DNA of 64,000 nt from AP-15 sp963785565 (lineage in GTDB: Bacteria > Pseudomonadota > Alphaproteobacteria > ATCC43930 > CGMCC-115725). A program made the translations under genes and the position numbers. Below the pieces are notes generated by a model. It made no database searches and was not told the DNA's origin. It saw only the letters and a list, made by a program, of their open reading frames with translations. The stretch lies in NCBI GenBank assembly GCA_963785565.1, contig CAWAVV010000028.1:14794-78793 (forward strand). The letters run 5' to 3'. Of the stretch, positions 8,556-17,157 are shown piece after piece (the first letter of the stretch is position 1; each line of letters opens with the position of its first letter).

Positions 8556-9831
8556 GTCAAAACTCTGCTCCGCCTTTCTTGCCACCGCGCTCGAGCGCGG
8601 CTTTGTCCATCAATGCACCGATCTCGACGCGCTCGATGCGCGCCTCGGCGCCGGCCGCGTTGCTGCCTATGTCGGCTACGACTGCACCGCCGACAGTCTG
8701 CATGTCGGTAGCCTGGTGTCGATCATGCTATTGCGGCTGCTGCAGAAGAGCGGGCACAAGCCGATCGTGCTGATGGGCGGCGGCACCACGCGGATCGGCG
8801 ATCCTTCGTTCCGGGATGCGGCGCGGCCATTGCTCGACGATTCCGAGATTGCCCGCAACATGGCGGGAATCCGCAAGGTTTTTACCAGGTTTATCGATTT
8901 CGGCGACGGCCCGAATGACGCGGTCATGGTCAACAACGCCGACTGGCTCGACGAATTGCGCTACATCCCGCTGTTGCGCGACGTCGGGCGGCATTTCTCG
9001 GTCAACCGCATGCTGACACAGGACAGCGTGCGCTTGCGGCTTGAGCGCGAGCAGCCGCTGAGCTTTCTCGAATTCAACTACCCGATCCTGCAAGCATACG
9101 ATTTTGTCGAGCTGGCAAGGCTCTTCAATTGCGAGGTGCAGATCGGCGGCTCCGACCAATGGGGCAACATCGTCGGCGGGGTCGAACTCGGCCGGCGCAT
9201 GGATGGGCGCACCCTGTTCGGGCTGACGACGCCGCTGCTGACGAGCGCATCGGGCGACAAGATGGGCAAAACCGCGCAAGGGGCGAAGTGGCTCAACCCG
9301 GAGCGGCTGTCGCCCTACGAATATTGGCAGTTCTGGCGCGATACCGAGGACGCCGATGTCGGCCGCTTTTTGCGCCTCTTCACCGAATTGCCGATCGACG
9401 AGATCGCCCGGCTCGAAGCCCTCGAAGGCGCCGAAATCAATGAGGCGAAGAAGATCCTGGCGACCGCGGCGACGGCGCTCTGCCACGGCCGCGAGGCAGC
9501 CGAAAAGGCAGCACACACGGCGAGCGCTGTCTTTCACGCGGGTGTCGTGGAGTCCGCTCAAGCTACCGACATGAGTGCGGCAGACATCGTTCGCGAGGTG
9601 CCGCGCGATCTGCTCGAGCGCGGCATCGCCGCCTTCGAACTATTCAACCTTGCCGGGCTCGCCGCCTCGAACGGCGAGGCAAGGAGGCTGATCCGCGGCG
9701 GCGGCGCGCGCATCAACGACACCATCGTCGATGACGAGACCCGCATCGTCCGGCTCGCCGATCTCGGTCCCCAGGGTGTGCTGAAGCTCGGCGCCGGCCG
9801 CAAGCGCCATGCCCTTGTTCGCGCGGTCTGA
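8536..9831 (+). CDS. tyrS: Tyrosine--tRNA ligase
   Basis: TyrRS charges tRNA-Tyr in the cytoplasm. The protein carries the class I signature in variant form (DSLHVGSL in place of HIGH) near residue 50, the tyrosine-binding segment QAYDFVELARLFNCEVQIGGSDQWGN, and the KMSKS loop as GDKMGKTAQG. A C-terminal S4-like RNA-binding domain (NGEARRLIRGGGARIND) completes it. Length is about 431 residues from the ATG at 8536, which has a G-rich Shine-Dalgarno eight bases upstream. A second ATG at 8554 is possible and overlaps the minus-strand anmK ATG on a shared CATG. Confidence 0.95.
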   Translation: MLDDDAMSKLCSAFLATALERGFVHQCTDLDALDARLGAGRVAAYVGYDCTADSLHVGSLVSIMLLRLLQKSGHKPIVLMGGGTTRIGDPSFRDAARPLLDDSEIARNMAGIRKVFTRFIDFGDGPNDAVMVNNADWLDELRYIPLLRDVGRHFSVNRMLTQDSVRLRLEREQPLSFLEFNYPILQAYDFVELARLFNCEVQIGGSDQWGNIVGGVELGRRMDGRTLFGLTTPLLTSASGDKMGKTAQGAKWLNPERLSPYEYWQFWRDTEDADVGRFLRLFTELPIDEIARLEALEGAEINEAKKILATAATALCHGREAAEKAAHTASAVFHAGVVESAQATDMSAADIVREVPRDLLERGIAAFELFNLAGLAASNGEARRLIRGGGARINDTIVDDETRIVRLADLGPQGVLKLGAGRKRHALVRAV

Positions 9832-9924
9832 CCAACACTGCCGGCTCCAGCCCTCTAACGGCTGATTCGAGCCGAGATCTGGCTGATTGGCCGGCGTCGC
9901 CCCATCCTCTCACGCGGCCCGGGA

Positions 9925-11103
9925 CTAGCCCGGCGGCGGCTTCTTTTCTTCGTGCTGTGGCGCGGGGCGACGCGGTGCGGGAACTGGATGCGGAGCTGGT
10001 CGAGCTGCCGCAGCGTGGACCGGTGCCGGACGCACCGGGCGAGCGGCGACAGGGTGGACCGGCGCCCGGTGGACCGGTGGGGCGACATGCGCCTGTGGGG
10101 GGATAACCCCTTGGGCCGCCGGCACCCGCGCTGCGGGTCTCGCCGGAACTTCACCCGGACCGATCGGACGGCCCGCTTCGGCGGGCGTCCGAAGCGCCGG
10201 AGACGCCCCGAGCGACGCCGGAGCCACGCCATGCTGACCGGCGATCGCGGGTCTCTGCGCCCCCGGCACGGGCTGCCCTGGGATCGCGAGCCCAGGTGCA
10301 ACTCCTGCGTGCTCCGCGGCTGGCCCGCGCAGGGCTGGGTTTGCCGGTCCTGGCGCAACGGTGGCGCGCACGGGCGCTACGGCATTGCGTGCCGGGACGA
10401 CGCCCGGGCCGCTAAACACACCCGGCCGGGTCGTCGCGGCGACCGGCGGATGTCCCTGGTTGACCGAGGCCAACAGCGCGTGATCGGTGCTAGCGGCTTG
10501 TCGATGCGCGAGCTGTGCTTGCGTGGGCGGCGAACGCTGCGCTTGTGCGAAAGCCCGTTCTCGGGGCGTCGGCTGGGCCACAGTCCCGCCACTGCCGCCA
10601 TTGTAGCTCACGTTGTTGACGGTCGTGTTGTTCACCACCGTGCGGTTGTATACATTGGTGATGTGCGTATTGCTGATATTGTTGACAGCGCGGTTGTAAT
10701 TGAACGCGCCGTTATTCCAGTAGCCTCCTTGATAGCCGACGCCACCATAGCCGAAGCCATAGTTGATGCCCCCGTAAAATCCGACACGCGATCCCCAGTA
10801 GCCTTGGTTGAACGCGTAGACGCCATTGTTCCAACCCCAGTAGCCAGGCGTCCACAGCAAGCCTACCGCGGGGGGCTGTACCCAGGTGCCCGGCACCCAG
10901 AAATACCCGTACGGTCCGTACGCCCAATAGCCGGGCGTCCAGATATAGCCGGATGCCGGGATCGGTGGCTGCACGTAAACGGGAAGCGGCGGCGGCGCGA
11001 TCGTGATGCTTACCCCGATCCCCACCTGTGCGAAGGAAGCGACCGCCCCCAATACGAGGCCCAGCGCTAGCAGTAGAGGAACGACGAAGCGGTACCGGTG
11101 CAT
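9925..11103 (-). CDS. Secreted YXWGXW/aromatic-glycine repeat protein with Pro/Ala-rich tail
   Basis: The start is the ATG at 11103 (MHRYRFVVPLLLALGLVLG), which begins a good signal peptide with cleavage after ASFA. The mature N-terminal half holds repeated WTPGYWAYG, WVPGTWVQ and WTPGYWGWN units, then G/Y/N-rich strands (GGINYGFGYGG). The C-terminal ~200 residues are a Pro/Ala/Val/His-rich low-complexity tail. This fits the YXWGXW repeat secreted proteins of proteobacteria, of unknown function and probably at the cell surface or periplasm. It is 392 residues long and stands alone. The repetitive sequence makes paralogue comparison uncertain. Confidence 0.8.
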   Translation of the reverse strand: MHRYRFVVPLLLALGLVLGAVASFAQVGIGVSITIAPPPLPVYVQPPIPASGYIWTPGYWAYGPYGYFWVPGTWVQPPAVGLLWTPGYWGWNNGVYAFNQGYWGSRVGFYGGINYGFGYGGVGYQGGYWNNGAFNYNRAVNNISNTHITNVYNRTVVNNTTVNNVSYNGGSGGTVAQPTPRERAFAQAQRSPPTQAQLAHRQAASTDHALLASVNQGHPPVAATTRPGVFSGPGVVPARNAVAPVRATVAPGPANPALRGPAAEHAGVAPGLAIPGQPVPGAQRPAIAGQHGVAPASLGASPALRTPAEAGRPIGPGEVPARPAARVPAAQGVIPPQAHVAPPVHRAPVHPVAARPVRPAPVHAAAARPAPHPVPAPRRPAPQHEEKKPPPG

Positions 11104-11247
11104 ATCAGGGCCTCGTGGTAGATGGGGGCACGGACCAAGCCCGCGCCCCCGAATGATAGTCATCAGCCCTCAGTTTGGATCACCGCCCCGTTTGCGCGGG
11201 AGCGACGCATGGCGGTCCCAGAACCCAAAAACAGAATGCGCCGATCT

Positions 11248-11757
11248 CTACGACGGCATTGGGCCCATGAAGTCGCGCTTGCCGATCTCGATGCCGAGCG
11301 AGCGCAGGATGTTGTAGGCCGTCGTCGTGTGGAAATAAAAATTCGGCAGCGCCAAGTGGTAAAGGTAAACCTGGGCGCGGAAATTACGGGGCTGGCCGCC
11401 CTGGACGAGCGTGACCTGAGAATCTTCCTTGCCGTCCAGCTGGTCGGGACGCAGGCCTTTCAAGAAATCGATGGTCTTGTCGAGGCGCGACTGCATCTCG
11501 GCCCAACTGTTGTCGATCGCCGGCAGCTGCGGCACCTCGACGCCGGCGGCGCGCCCGGCTCCGAATGCATGTTCGCTTGCTTGGCGGACTTGGCGGGCCA
11601 GGGTGAACATGTCGGGGTACAGCCGTAAATTGAGCACGGTGGCCTCATCCCATTTTTTCTCGGTCGCGTGCTTTTGGGCCTTGTCGAGCGTTCCTTTCAA
11701 GCCGCTGAGCAGCTGTAGAAACACCGGCACCGATGCGTGATACATGCTGATGGCCAT
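11248..11757 (-). CDS. DUF1993 family protein
   Basis: The 169-residue protein begins MAISMYHASVPVFLQLLSGL, contains RLYPDMFTLARQVRQASEHA in the middle and ends with NFYFHTTTAYNILR. Together these are the hallmark of DUF1993, a DinB-like four-helix fold. The molecular function is unknown. The family is often stress-linked, but nothing here tests that. It is a single gene with its promoter facing the 11.8 kb intergenic region. Confidence 0.88.
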   Translation of the reverse strand: MAISMYHASVPVFLQLLSGLKGTLDKAQKHATEKKWDEATVLNLRLYPDMFTLARQVRQASEHAFGAGRAAGVEVPQLPAIDNSWAEMQSRLDKTIDFLKGLRPDQLDGKEDSQVTLVQGGQPRNFRAQVYLYHLALPNFYFHTTTAYNILRSLGIEIGKRDFMGPMPS

Positions 11758-11918
11758 GTCGTGGTCCTCCTCGGGTTGGTAAAGGTGAAGCCCGCGGCAT
11801 CTTAACCGCGTTTCGGACCGGCGTGAAGGCGATCGGTCGTTGCGGGACCGCGGAGCCCTCGACGATGACGCCGGCGGGATTTAGTCTCTGGCGGTCAAGG
11901 CGGGAGGAGGTGCCGCGC

Positions 11919-12161
11919 GTGGCCAGAGAACGGCGTCTTGGAGCGCGTCAGGTCGAGGAGATCTTTCTCGCCTTTGCCGAGGCCATGCGTGAACTGCCGC
12001 CCGATATCGACGCCGGCTGGCTCGACGCGCAGGGCGATCTTAGGCTCGCGCCCGACATCGCCCGCAAATTGCGCACGGCGCGCCGGGTGCGCCAGCTGCT
12101 GCAGGAGTTACGGCAGCACGACAGCGAAGATGGCGGGCCCGAGGGCGGAGGCGCCGGCTAA
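11919..12161 (+). CDS. Small helical protein of unknown function
   Basis: I chose the GTG at 11919 because GGAGGAGG lies nine bases upstream. The frame continues further 5' without a comparable ribosome site. The 80-residue product is charged and predicted helical (VEEIFLAFAEAMRELPP, ARKLRTARRVRQLLQEL) and ends in a G/E-rich tail. It is convergent with the CoA-transferase gene and overlaps its end by 4 bp. I do not recognise a family. The good Shine-Dalgarno and sensible composition make it more likely real than not. Confidence 0.5.
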   Translation: MARERRLGARQVEEIFLAFAEAMRELPPDIDAGWLDAQGDLRLAPDIARKLRTARRVRQLLQELRQHDSEDGGPEGGGAG

Positions 12162-13378
12162 CGTCCGTCTGGGCCGGCGACTATCCGGTGACTGCGCAGC
12201 CGGCCGATCTCGGCCTGGGATAGGCCAAGCACCTCCGCGAGAACGACGTCGGTATGTTCGCCGAGACGAGGCGCCGGTCGCGGCGTCAGGCGTGGTGCAG
12301 CCGCAAAGTCGAGCGGCAGGCCCGCCATCAAGTAAGCCCCGATCCCGGGCTGCTCGACCTCGGCAAAGAGCGGGTTTGCCGCCGAGCAGCGCGGGTCGTC
12401 CTGCACCAGCTGAAAAAAGTCCTGGAACTGCCCCCACAGAACTCCGGTGCCGGCGAAGGCTCGCCGGATCTCGTCGAGGCTATGGCCGGCGCACCATCGG
12501 CCGAGCAAGGCGGCGATCATGTCGCGCGCCTCGTAGCGTCCGGCCTCGGTGTCGAGATCGACCTCCATCATCGTTCCGACCATGGTCAGCCGCTCGGTCA
12601 GCCCGGTCGCCTGGCCCAACGCGCGCCATTGCCGCGGGGTCAGCGCGATGATCATGACCCGCCGCCCGTCTGCGGTGGCAAAATCGCGGCCAAAGCTGCC
12701 GTAAAGATCGTTGCCGATTGCCGGCCGCCCATGACAGTTGATCTGGACGTCGCCGATATAGCCGAGGTTGCCGACGGTCGCGAGCATCACGTCGGCCAGT
12801 GCCGCCACCACCTCCTGCCCTTGGCCGGTGCGCGCGCGATGCCGCTCCGCCGCCAGCAGGCCGGTCGCGAGATAGAGCCCGGCGGCGATGTCCCAGGCCG
12901 GCAGCACGTGGTTGACCGGCATGCCGCCGCCCGCTCCGGTGACCAACGGAAACCCGCTCGCCGCGTTGACCGTGTAGTCGACCGCGGCCGAGCCGTCGCG
13001 GTTGCCAGTCAGCCGCAGCACGATCACATCGGCGCGCCCGGTCTTGAGGCTCGCAAAATCGAGACCGCGCAATGGCGGCAGGTTGCTCAGCAGGAGGCCG
13101 GCGCCGGGGCCGGGCGCGGTGACGAGGGCGCGGGCGATCTCGCGGCCCTCGGGCTTGTCGAGGGCCAGCGCCATGGAGCGCTTGGCTTTGTTGAGCCCGG
13201 CCCAATAGAGGCTCGCGCCATCCTTGGTCACCGGCCAGCGGCGAAAATCGATGCCGCCGCCGATCGGGTCGATGCGGATCACGTCGGCGCCCATCTGCGC
13301 CATCGTCATCCCGCCCAGCGGAGCGGCGACAAAAGCCGAGATCTCGACGATCCGCAGATCTTGAAGCAGCCGGTTCAT
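12158..13378 (-). CDS. mct: CaiB/BaiF family III CoA transferase, 2-methylfumaryl-CoA isomerase (Mct)-like
   Basis: The 406-residue protein is a family III CoA transferase with the expected catalytic aspartate at D163 (VLPAWDIAAG). Its opening FVAAPLGGMTMAQMGADVIR, the GLNKAKRS segment, the VDYTVN segment and the ending APRLGEHTDVVL match, as I remember them, the Chloroflexus mesaconyl-C1-CoA/C4-CoA transferase of the 3-hydroxypropionate bi-cycle. In this organism the role is more likely in mesaconate/methylfumarate or related dicarboxylate metabolism. No other bi-cycle gene is visible nearby. The family call is strong; the exact reaction is inference. Confidence 0.8.
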   Translation of the reverse strand: MNRLLQDLRIVEISAFVAAPLGGMTMAQMGADVIRIDPIGGGIDFRRWPVTKDGASLYWAGLNKAKRSMALALDKPEGREIARALVTAPGPGAGLLLSNLPPLRGLDFASLKTGRADVIVLRLTGNRDGSAAVDYTVNAASGFPLVTGAGGGMPVNHVLPAWDIAAGLYLATGLLAAERHRARTGQGQEVVAALADVMLATVGNLGYIGDVQINCHGRPAIGNDLYGSFGRDFATADGRRVMIIALTPRQWRALGQATGLTERLTMVGTMMEVDLDTEAGRYEARDMIAALLGRWCAGHSLDEIRRAFAGTGVLWGQFQDFFQLVQDDPRCSAANPLFAEVEQPGIGAYLMAGLPLDFAAAPRLTPRPAPRLGEHTDVVLAEVLGLSQAEIGRLRSHRIVAGPDGR

Positions 13379-13840
13379 GCCCCATCCTGTCGAGGCGCGG
13401 GCGCCCCGGCAAGGCGTAAAGGTGGCAAGCGGCCGGCAACGGTAAATTCCCGTCGAACCGACAAAATAACCGGGAACTTTGTCAATTTACGCGGTTTCTG
13501 ACCCAGTCGACCACCAAAATAGTACCATAAATTACTCTATTACGAGCAAATTCACGCTTCTGAACAACCGATAATTTTTTCGGCCCGGCGGGCACGACAA
13601 CGCAAGATTGGTGGCGAGGCCGTTGGTCCGGGCAGGCGGGCTCGGGGGTGTCGCTGAGCGTCGGCAACGGGTGGATCCGGCGGTTCGGGCTCGGGGGTGT
13701 CGCGGCTCTGCCGGAGACATGTCGGCACGTTCCATGCGTCTCCGGCGTCCGGGCAACACCCTTGCGCCAGGGTTCCTCAGTGAGAACAATGAGCCGTGAC
13801 GCAGAAAATCGCGGTCACGCCGCAAAGGGGAGAGAGCGCC
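13379..13840. other. Intergenic region with AT-rich patch, AACCGGGAA motif and a 17-bp direct repeat
   Basis: I see no gene here. An inverted pair TTCCCG...CGGGAA at about 13448-13476 includes the motif AACCGGGAA, which recurs five times near 39.7 kb. An AT-rich patch follows at about 13500-13585. A perfect 17-bp direct repeat (GGGCTCGGGGGTGTCGC) lies at 13638-13654 and 13687-13703, a spacing of 49 bp. Promoters for the two divergent genes probably lie here but cannot be assigned. Confidence 0.4.
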
Positions 13841-14659
13841 ATGGACCTCGGATTGCAAGGCAAGCATGCGATCGTGACCGGCGGCAGTCGGGGCATCGGC
13901 AAAGCCATTGCGCGGGAATTGGCTCGCGAAGGGGTCGATGTGGCGATCGTGGCGCGAAACCAGGGGGATTTGGAGGCGACGGCGCGGGAGCTGGCTAGCG
14001 CGACGAACCGGCGCATCATTCCCCTCGCAGCCGATGTCACCAGCAAGGAGCAAGTAGATCGCGTGGTCGCCGAGGCGGCGCGGCAACTGGGCGGCCTGCA
14101 CATCCTGGTCAACAGCGGGTCGGCGCCAGGAGGCTCGGCCACCGCGACCGGTCCGATCGAAACGGTCGTCGACGAGGATTTGATAGAAGATTTCAACGTG
14201 AAGTATGTCGGCGCGCTGCGCTGTTCGCGTGCCGTCATCCCGCTCATGAAGACGGCGGGCTGGGGCCGGATCATCAACATCAGCGGCGGCAACGCCCGCA
14301 ACGCCGGCAATCTCAGCGGCGGCGCCCGCAATGCCGGCCTGGTACACATGACGAAAACGCTGGCGGTCCAACTGGGCCGTCATGGGATCACGGTCAATTG
14401 CATCCATCCCGGCACGACCCGCACCGAGCGCACGCCGAGCCTGCTCGCCGCCCGCGCCGCCCAGCTGGGCATATCCCCGGAGGAGGCGGAGCGGCAGGAC
14501 TTTGCTCCCAACTCGCCACGGGGCAATGCCATCTGCCGCATGGTGGACGCCTCGGAGGTCGGGTTCGTCGCGGTGTTCCTGGCCTCGGAAAAGGCCTGGG
14601 CGGTCTCCGGCGAGCTGGTCGCGGCAGGCGGCGGGGCCGGACGGTCGGTATATTACTGA
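13841..14659 (+). CDS. SDR-family protein lacking the usual Tyr/Lys catalytic pair
   Basis: The start is the ATG at 13841 (MDLGLQGKHAIVTGG), close behind GGGAGAG. It is a 272-residue Rossmann protein with the NAD(P) motif TGGSRGIG at residues 13-20, an NSGS segment in place of NNAG, and S148 in INISGG. Where classical SDRs have YxxxK, this one has LSGGARNAGLVHMTKTLA. By my alignment Gly and Asn stand in for Tyr and Lys. The C-terminal half (HPGTTRTE) is ordinary for the fold. I recall relatives with the same SGGARN segment, so this looks like a subfamily trait and not a mutation. The substrate is unknown and the chemistry may not be classical. Confidence 0.82.
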   Translation: MDLGLQGKHAIVTGGSRGIGKAIARELAREGVDVAIVARNQGDLEATARELASATNRRIIPLAADVTSKEQVDRVVAEAARQLGGLHILVNSGSAPGGSATATGPIETVVDEDLIEDFNVKYVGALRCSRAVIPLMKTAGWGRIINISGGNARNAGNLSGGARNAGLVHMTKTLAVQLGRHGITVNCIHPGTTRTERTPSLLAARAAQLGISPEEAERQDFAPNSPRGNAICRMVDASEVGFVAVFLASEKAWAVSGELVAAGGGAGRSVYY

Positions 14660-14798
14660 GCAGCATCGGTGCATCCCCGCCGCCCGATCTGCGAATAGCC
14701 CGGGCGTTTGAGAAGAGCGGTCTACCACTTGCGGCTGACCTCGATGGAGCCGCTCGGGGCGACCCGAACCGGGCGCTAGAAGCAACGAGAAGAATTGC

Positions 14799-15500
14799 TC
14801 AGACCTCGGCGGCCACCTGTCCGGCTTGCCAGTGAGCGGCGGTGACGAACGGCTCCAAGCTCATTCGCCCGATGATCTGTTCGAGAGCCGCGTCGTTGCG
14901 TCCTGCCGAGACAAGAAGGGCGCTCACCCTGACCTGCGCGGAATCTTCGAGATTTTCGCTGGTCAGGCGGCGAAGGCCCAATCCGGCGCTCGCCGCCGCC
15001 TGGAGCAGCAGGGCGCGGGTGTGCGCTTCTTCCTGGCCCTGGCAGCGCAACTCCACCTGGTAATGGGTTTCGACCTCGACCGCGCCGAGCGGCTGTTTGT
15101 TAATTATACGGACGATCGGCCGCAGGAAGAGGTTCGTGCCGACGACGAAGGCGCCGGCCAGCACGCTCGCGATGAGTTGACCGGCTCCGGCAAAGGTTCC
15201 GATCATCGCCGAGCACCACAGCGTCGCAGCGGTATTTAAGCCTCGAATGTTGACGCCTTCGCGCAGGATGACACCAGCTCCGAGGAAGCCGATCCCGGAG
15301 ACGATCTGAGCGGCGACCCGGGTCGGACTGTTGTCACCCGATACGGTCGCCGAGAACACAACAAACCCAGCGGCGCCGATCGACACGAGGGCGTTTGTTC
15401 GGAGCCCCGCCATCCGCTGCCGCCATTGCCGCTCAAAGCCGATGACACCGCCAATCAACAAAGCGGCGCCGAGGCGGATGGCAATATCGCGAGGGTCCAT
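14799..15500 (-). CDS. MgtC/SapB family membrane protein
   Basis: The ATG at 15500 has GGGAG eight bases upstream, so I prefer it to the GTG at 15530 that would overlap the upstream gene by 8 bp. The N-terminal ~130 residues hold 4-5 membrane helices with the family signatures GGVIGFERQWRQRMAGLRTNALVSIG and GIGFLGAGVILREG. A C-terminal soluble ACT-like domain of ~90 residues follows (YQVELRCQG). MgtC proteins modulate ATP synthase and Mg or low-metal adaptation. The gene lies directly downstream of an Nramp-like gene, only ~22 nt away, so the two are probably co-transcribed. Confidence 0.88.
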   Translation of the reverse strand: MDPRDIAIRLGAALLIGGVIGFERQWRQRMAGLRTNALVSIGAAGFVVFSATVSGDNSPTRVAAQIVSGIGFLGAGVILREGVNIRGLNTAATLWCSAMIGTFAGAGQLIASVLAGAFVVGTNLFLRPIVRIINKQPLGAVEVETHYQVELRCQGQEEAHTRALLLQAAASAGLGLRRLTSENLEDSAQVRVSALLVSAGRNDAALEQIIGRMSLEPFVTAAHWQAGQVAAEV

Positions 15501-15522
15501 TGCTGCGACTCCCTCGATTGCA

Positions 15523-17157
15523 TCAGCCACGGGATACGGCCAGTTCGATGATGCGCCAGAGCACGAGCCCGCCCGCCACGACGAGGTAGCCGCGCAGGAC
15601 GCCGAGCCAAATCCGGGTGAGCGGCGTCAATCGCGCTGCCGGCAATTGATCAAGGGGCGGCATCCGCCAGATCATTCGCCCGAAAGCATCGGTCCAAACC
15701 CGCCGCTCCTCGCGCCGGACGACCAGCAACACTGTCGCGATCACGAGGGTGAACACCGTCCCGCCGCCAAGGAGTGCAATCAGCGGCTTCTCACCCATAT
15801 CGGGAAAGAGAACCGACGCAGTCAACGTGATCGACAGCATCACAAGCACGGCGATGACCGCGCCGGTGAATACATTGAGCGGCCGTCCATTGACCCACGG
15901 CCCGAGCACCGCCTCATCGTTGCACAGGAGCAGCAGAAACACGGTCGCACTCGGCAGCAGCACGCCCGCCAATGCCTGCACCGCATTGGTCAGCAACCCC
16001 AGCGGCGTGCCCGGGGTCAGCACCAGCGCGGCCGCGAGAGCAACCAGTCCTCCATAGACGGCATAGAATGTCTTGGCTTCCTTCGGCTTGCGATGCAGCG
16101 AGTGGCGCAGAGTCAGGACGTCGCCGATTGCGTAGGCGGTTGACAGCGCGACAGCCATCGCGCCGATCACGCTGGCATCGATCAAAGCGACGGCAAAGAA
16201 AATGCCGGCCATATGGCCGACATACTTGCCGAGGCCGGCTGCAACCGCTCCGGCATCCTGGAAATTGCCGAATTCGGGGTGCCCCGCGAAGGTCGCGGCG
16301 GCAAACGCCATCATCGCGATCGCGCCCACGATCACGAACACGATGCCGATCCCCAAATCGGCGCGCTCGTAACGCATAAAGCGCGGGGTGATGCGCTTGT
16401 CGATGACGTAGCTCTGCTGGAAGAAGAGCTGCCACGGCGCCACCGTGGTGCCAACGATCGCAATGATCAGCAGGATCACCTCGCTGGCCTTGCTGTCCGT
16501 GGGAAGTTGCGGAACCACAAGGCCATGGGCGATGTCGCCGATCGGCGGATGAGCCCAGATGAAGACCGGGATCAGCAGCAGGCTGCCCAATACCAGGAGC
16601 AGCGAGAACCGCTCGAAGCGGCGGAAATCGCCGGCGCCGGCCGCCGCGATGATGATCGCGGCCGAAGCGGCAACGCCGAGCCCGCGCGGCAGGCCCAGAT
16701 AGTTGAGCGCCAGGCTGATGCCGATGAACTCGGTCACGATCGTCAGCGCGTTGAGCAGAAACAGGTCGATTACGCTGAACGCGCCCCAGAACCGACCGAA
16801 GCGCTCCAAGATCAGGCGGGCGTGGCCGACCCCGGTCACCGTGCCGAGGCGCAGCACCATCTCCTGGTTGACGTAGAGCACCGGCGCCAGCAGCAGCAAG
16901 GTCCAGAGCAGGCTGGTTCCATAGTCCTGACCGGCCTGGGTATAGGTGCCGAACGCGCCGGCATCGTTGTCGCCAACCATGACGATGAGACCCGGACCCA
17001 GTATGGCGAGCAAGGTCCGCAGACGCGCCGGCCAGCCGCGGCGGGGTGCGATGTCGTGTTGCCGGATGGTGCCGAGCGCACCGCGAATATCGCCGATATG
17101 CGCTTCGTCGAGAACTGCGCGGGGACGCGGCGTCTTACAGAGATCAGTCGTCGACAT
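15523..17157 (-). CDS. Nramp-superfamily divalent-metal transporter with non-canonical metal site
   Basis: The ATG at 17157 has GGAG seven bases upstream. The upstream GTG and ATG candidates lack this spacing. The 544-residue protein has about 11-12 membrane helices. In helix 1 the canonical DPGN becomes GDNDAGAFG (residues 62-70). In helix 6 the usual MPH becomes TTVAPWQL, so the metal-binding Met is an Ala at 240. In Nramp this Met selects against Ca and Mg. Replacement here, together with the MgtC partner downstream, hints at another ion such as Mg. That is inference; the gene is not a canonical mntH. Confidence 0.88.
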   Translation of the reverse strand: MSTTDLCKTPRPRAVLDEAHIGDIRGALGTIRQHDIAPRRGWPARLRTLLAILGPGLIVMVGDNDAGAFGTYTQAGQDYGTSLLWTLLLLAPVLYVNQEMVLRLGTVTGVGHARLILERFGRFWGAFSVIDLFLLNALTIVTEFIGISLALNYLGLPRGLGVAASAAIIIAAAGAGDFRRFERFSLLLVLGSLLLIPVFIWAHPPIGDIAHGLVVPQLPTDSKASEVILLIIAIVGTTVAPWQLFFQQSYVIDKRITPRFMRYERADLGIGIVFVIVGAIAMMAFAAATFAGHPEFGNFQDAGAVAAGLGKYVGHMAGIFFAVALIDASVIGAMAVALSTAYAIGDVLTLRHSLHRKPKEAKTFYAVYGGLVALAAALVLTPGTPLGLLTNAVQALAGVLLPSATVFLLLLCNDEAVLGPWVNGRPLNVFTGAVIAVLVMLSITLTASVLFPDMGEKPLIALLGGGTVFTLVIATVLLVVRREERRVWTDAFGRMIWRMPPLDQLPAARLTPLTRIWLGVLRGYLVVAGGLVLWRIIELAVSRG

